In this document: positions 5,778 to 7,007 of the stretch, piece by piece
How the letters are laid out: each line of letters starts with the position of its first letter
Position numbering within the stretch: position 1 is the stretch's first letter
Assembly (NCBI GenBank): GCA_003132865.1
Contig: PKYZ01000174.1
Location: 1-7,007, forward strand
Reading direction: 5' to 3'
DNA from: Bryobacterales bacterium
Lineage (GTDB): Bacteria > Acidobacteriota > Terriglobia > Bryobacterales > Bryobacteraceae
DNA length: 7,007 bases
Translations under genes and position numbers: made by a program
The notes under the pieces: model-generated
Databases searched by the model: none
What the model was told of the DNA's origin: nothing
The model's input: only the letters and a program-made list of their open reading frames with translations

Positions 5778-5981
5778 TCAAGACTGCTTTTTGTAGAACA
5801 CGTACAGGAACACTGCCACGCTTAGGCTGGCCAGCAAATGAATAAACGAGGTCAACACCGTTATCGCAGCAATCGCACCAGCCATCAGAGCCGATACGTC
5901 ACGAACGAAGGCGACCGCCAGCAGAACGGTCAGCAGCCCCATGCCGATCAATGCGAAGAACGCCGCGCTCTTGAGGGTCAT
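5778..5981 (-). CDS. Small two-helix inner-membrane protein, unknown function
   Basis: This 67-residue protein is almost wholly hydrophobic. Helix 1 lies at about 5-27 (SAAFFALIGMGLLTVLLAVA), a short polar turn (VRDVS) follows, and one long or two short hydrophobic stretches lie at about 31-61 (LMAGAIAAITVLTSF, then LLASLSVAVFLYVFY). It ends with the basic KKQS. A cytoplasmic, positively charged C-terminus is likely. Sequence gives no family. ATG 5981 is preceded by no Shine-Dalgarno. Instead TATACT ends exactly 6 nt before it, so the mRNA is predicted to start at the A of the ATG (leaderless). It is divergent from the 6068 gene, 86 bp away. Confidence 0.7.
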   Translation of the reverse strand: MTLKSAAFFALIGMGLLTVLLAVAFVRDVSALMAGAIAAITVLTSFIHLLASLSVAVFLYVFYKKQS

Positions 5982-5986
5982 GACGG

Positions 5987-5999
5987 GAGTATAGCACTT
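5987..5999 (-). promoter_or_regulatory. Extended -10 promoter giving a leaderless transcript
   Basis: AAGTGCTATACTC on the minus strand contains TG-C-TATACT (5988-5996), followed by six nucleotides (CCCGTC) and ATG 5981. With transcription starting 7 nt after the hexamer, +1 is the A of the start codon. The 13-mer is identical to that at 5683-5695. Confidence 0.65.
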
Positions 6000-6031
6000 G
6001 CCGCCGAATCGTTATCGGTGCGAAGAGTTTA

Positions 6032-6061
6032 TTGAGCCAGGAGTTTCCGACAAGCTATGAT
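6032..6061 (+). promoter_or_regulatory. Promoter of the 6068 gene (TTGAGC - 18 bp - TATGAT), leaderless
   Basis: The -35 TTGAGC is at 6032-6037, followed by an 18-bp spacer and the -10 TATGAT at 6056-6061 (five of six). Six nucleotides (GCAAGT) then lead to ATG 6068, so +1 coincides with the start codon. A gene finder might take the TTG of the -35 (6032) as a start; the promoter reading makes that unlikely. Confidence 0.6.
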
Positions 6062-6067
6062 GCAAGT

Positions 6068-6367
6068 ATGGCCGGTGAGATGGTTTGGGAAAAGGACGGT
6101 AGTTCGTTGGAGATTCGGACACAGGCCCAATTGCCGGATGGAAGGCCCGCCCTTGACGAAATTGTTGCCGGTGGCGCTTTCGTTCACCTGGAGCAGATGG
6201 CGCACGATCACTGGTGGATGGGTCTGGAAGCTGGTGGAAAGCACTTCCATCTGAACTTCGGAGTCCAAGGTGGGCGCTTGTGGGTTCGTCTGTCCGACCA
6301 GGGTGACGAGAGCGCAGAATGGGAAGGCGACCGTCGGGAGAGGCCGATTCCGGGAGTCGATGAGTAG
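6068..6367 (+). CDS. Acidic 99-residue protein of unknown function
   Basis: Starting at ATG 6068 this gives 99 residues, soluble and acidic, with no signal peptide or membrane helix. It is rich in Trp, Gly and His: MVWEKDGSSLEIRTQAQLPD, GGAFVHLEQMAHDHWWMGLE, AGGKHFHLNFGVQGGRLWVR, then LSDQGDESAEWEGD and RERPIPGVDE. Alternating strands with paired G-G turns suggest a small beta-rich domain. A cluster of His (VHLEQ, AHDHWW, KHFHLN) might bind metal, but no known motif is matched. The open frame extends upstream to TTG 6032, but the promoter elements found there and the exact 6-nt -10-to-ATG distance favour 6068 and a leaderless message. Codon structure and composition look like a maintained gene. 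I do not recognise the family. Confidence 0.72.
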   Translation: MAGEMVWEKDGSSLEIRTQAQLPDGRPALDEIVAGGAFVHLEQMAHDHWWMGLEAGGKHFHLNFGVQGGRLWVRLSDQGDESAEWEGDRRERPIPGVDE

Positions 6368-6413
6368 GCCGTTGGCCGGTGTCCCTGCCGCCTTTGCCGT
6401 GGGAGCCTTCACC

Positions 6414-6453
6414 GCCGCTTGGCCTTCTTAGCTGCCGCTTGGCCTTGTTAGCC
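6414..6453. repeat. 20-bp tandem repeat, two copies (18/20 identical)
   Basis: GCCGCTTGGCCTTCTTAGCT (6414-6433) is followed directly by GCCGCTTGGCCTTGTTAGCC (6434-6453). More diverged GCC/CTT-rich sequence flanks it on both sides. Read on the minus strand each copy spells A-(N/K)-K-A-K-R, with further Lys/Ala-rich potential (VKAPTAKAAGTPA) next door, but the 20-nt period breaks the frame. Confidence 0.7.
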
Positions 6454-6543
6454 GCCCCTTGCGCCTTTTGCCGTTCCTCCCTAACAGGAATTCGACCTAT
6501 TTTGACGTAAAAAGGGGGGTAGCTGGAGATGCGGAAAACGAGC

Positions 6544-6571
6544 TTTCAGCGGTCAGCGATCAGCTTTCAGC
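6544..6571. repeat. Heptanucleotide tandem repeat (NNTCAGC), four copies
   Basis: TCAGC recurs at exactly 7-bp steps (6546, 6553, 6560, 6567) as TTTCAGC, GGTCAGC, GATCAGC and TTTCAGC, within the larger direct repeat AGCTTTCAGC at 6541-6550 and 6562-6571. On the minus strand the unit is GCTGANN. It is non-coding, between the 6068 gene and the recombinase fossil. Confidence 0.75.
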
Positions 6572-6592
6572 CCTGATTTTATTGGGGTTCGA

Positions 6593-6807
6593 GTACTGTT
6601 GACGGCGCCGGAACTGCCCGCCGGCATCGCCCGCGTGAAGAGCGCGAAATCCATCGGAGTGCGCGCCGGCAACCTGGCTCAAGCTCCGGCAAGCGCAGGC
6701 GCTCCTGGACGCGCCGGACATCGCGATCACCAAGGGCCTGCGCGACCGCGCCATCATCGCCCTGCTGCTCGGCGGTGCTACGCCGGTGCGAGGTGGTGGC
6801 GCTCACG
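6593..6807 (+). pseudogene. Tyrosine recombinase/phage integrase fossil, two frameshifts, both ends missing
   Basis: Three frames together spell about 70 residues from the middle of a tyrosine recombinase. LLTAPELPAGIARVKSAKSI and GVRAGN are in one frame (to about 6672). WLKLRQAQALLDAPDIAITK, GLRDRAIIALLLGG follow after one surplus C at 6673-6674. LRRCEVVALT follows after a second shift at about 6774-6777. This covers the core-binding to catalytic domain junction and the first catalytic Arg box (G-L-R-x-x-E). The H-x-L-R box and catalytic Tyr are absent; recognisable homology ends at about 6807. The frame has a stop at 6575-6577, so the upstream part is lost too. It cannot be functional and marks past mobile-element activity. 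Confidence 0.7.
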
Positions 6808-7007
6808 GATGGGCGCTGTTCGGCGGATTCACGCCGGAGGCGCCCGCCGCCGCACGGGCACGCGACTACGCCACACCTGTCGGTATCGTGACGGGACGCT
6901 TCGCGTCTGCGATCTCCGAATCGCGCTTTGGCGCGCCTTGCGGTCCTCGGCGCGGCGGGGCGTGCCGGCCCGCAAGAGCCGCGTAAACCTAAAAACGGCA
7001 GTTAGAC
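6808..7007. other. GC-rich right end, no supported gene
   Basis: An open plus-strand frame runs to 6986 but its residues (for example RDYATPVGIVTGRFASAISE) match no family I know and do not continue the recombinase. Minus-strand frames are equally featureless. It may belong to something extending beyond the window. Confidence 0.4.

Noticed and set aside
6029..6412. 127-codon minus-strand frame opposite the acidic 99-aa gene
   Set aside because: The plus-strand frame has a placed promoter and protein-like composition; the minus frame has no motif beyond the short Lys/Ala-rich start discussed in the findings.
1..7007. A complete novel multi-gene system (defence island, biosynthetic cluster, CRISPR)
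   Set aside because: No repeat-spacer array and no nuclease, helicase, toxin-antitoxin or enzyme set is intact; most accessory genes are fragments.

Overview
The window looks like an accessory, partly decayed stretch of an Acidobacteriota chromosome, probably Solibacter/Bryobacter-like. This is inferred from three family resemblances: a PEP-CTERM exported protein, a broken secreted protein with the 'I-x-K-L-V ... P-G-K-Y ... G-V-S-D-K' signature, and a single-pass membrane protein of the anti-sigma-factor-like kind seen in that phylum. It is moderately GC-rich, and most so in the last 400 bases. No rRNA, tRNA or CRISPR array was seen.

Layout. At the left edge is the 3' part of a PAS-LuxR regulator (+, ends 557), convergent with an intact PEP-CTERM gene (-, 570-1196). 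Positions 1510-2863 are a graveyard: a secreted PEGA-like protein broken by several frameshifts (-, 1510-1971), the C-terminal stub of a PEP mutase/isocitrate lyase-family enzyme (-, 2103-2290), and, joined back to back with it near 2280, a 5'-truncated 2H phosphoesterase (LigT-like) that has lost catalytic residues in both signature motifs. A featureless gap follows, then a membrane protein gene (+, 3214-4052) split by one frameshift beside a perfect 16-bp palindrome and ending in a Lys/Ser/Arg-rich repeat tail.

Convergent to that is a small phage- or plasmid-like module on the minus strand: an XRE regulator (4326-4556) with an operator-like element at its promoter, translationally coupled (ATGA) to a truncated primase-type N-terminal fragment (4072-4329). 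Further right on the minus strand are an exported beta-barrel-like protein (4777-5286) and a small basic histone-H1-like protein (5382-5648). A two-helix membrane protein (5778-5981, -) and a conserved-looking acidic 99-residue protein (6068-6367, +) are divergent. Both have a -10 hexamer exactly 6 nt before the ATG and no ribosome-binding site, so both are predicted leaderless. The right end holds 20-bp and 7-bp tandem repeats and a twice-frameshifted fossil of a tyrosine recombinase (6593-6807).

Overall, probably intact genes are interspersed with 5'-truncated, 3'-truncated and frameshifted remnants of mobile and metabolic genes. I find no convincing complete new multi-gene system. The most informative signals are the paired leaderless promoters with a shared 13-bp promoter core, the operator upstream of the XRE gene, and the rearrangement junction near 2280.
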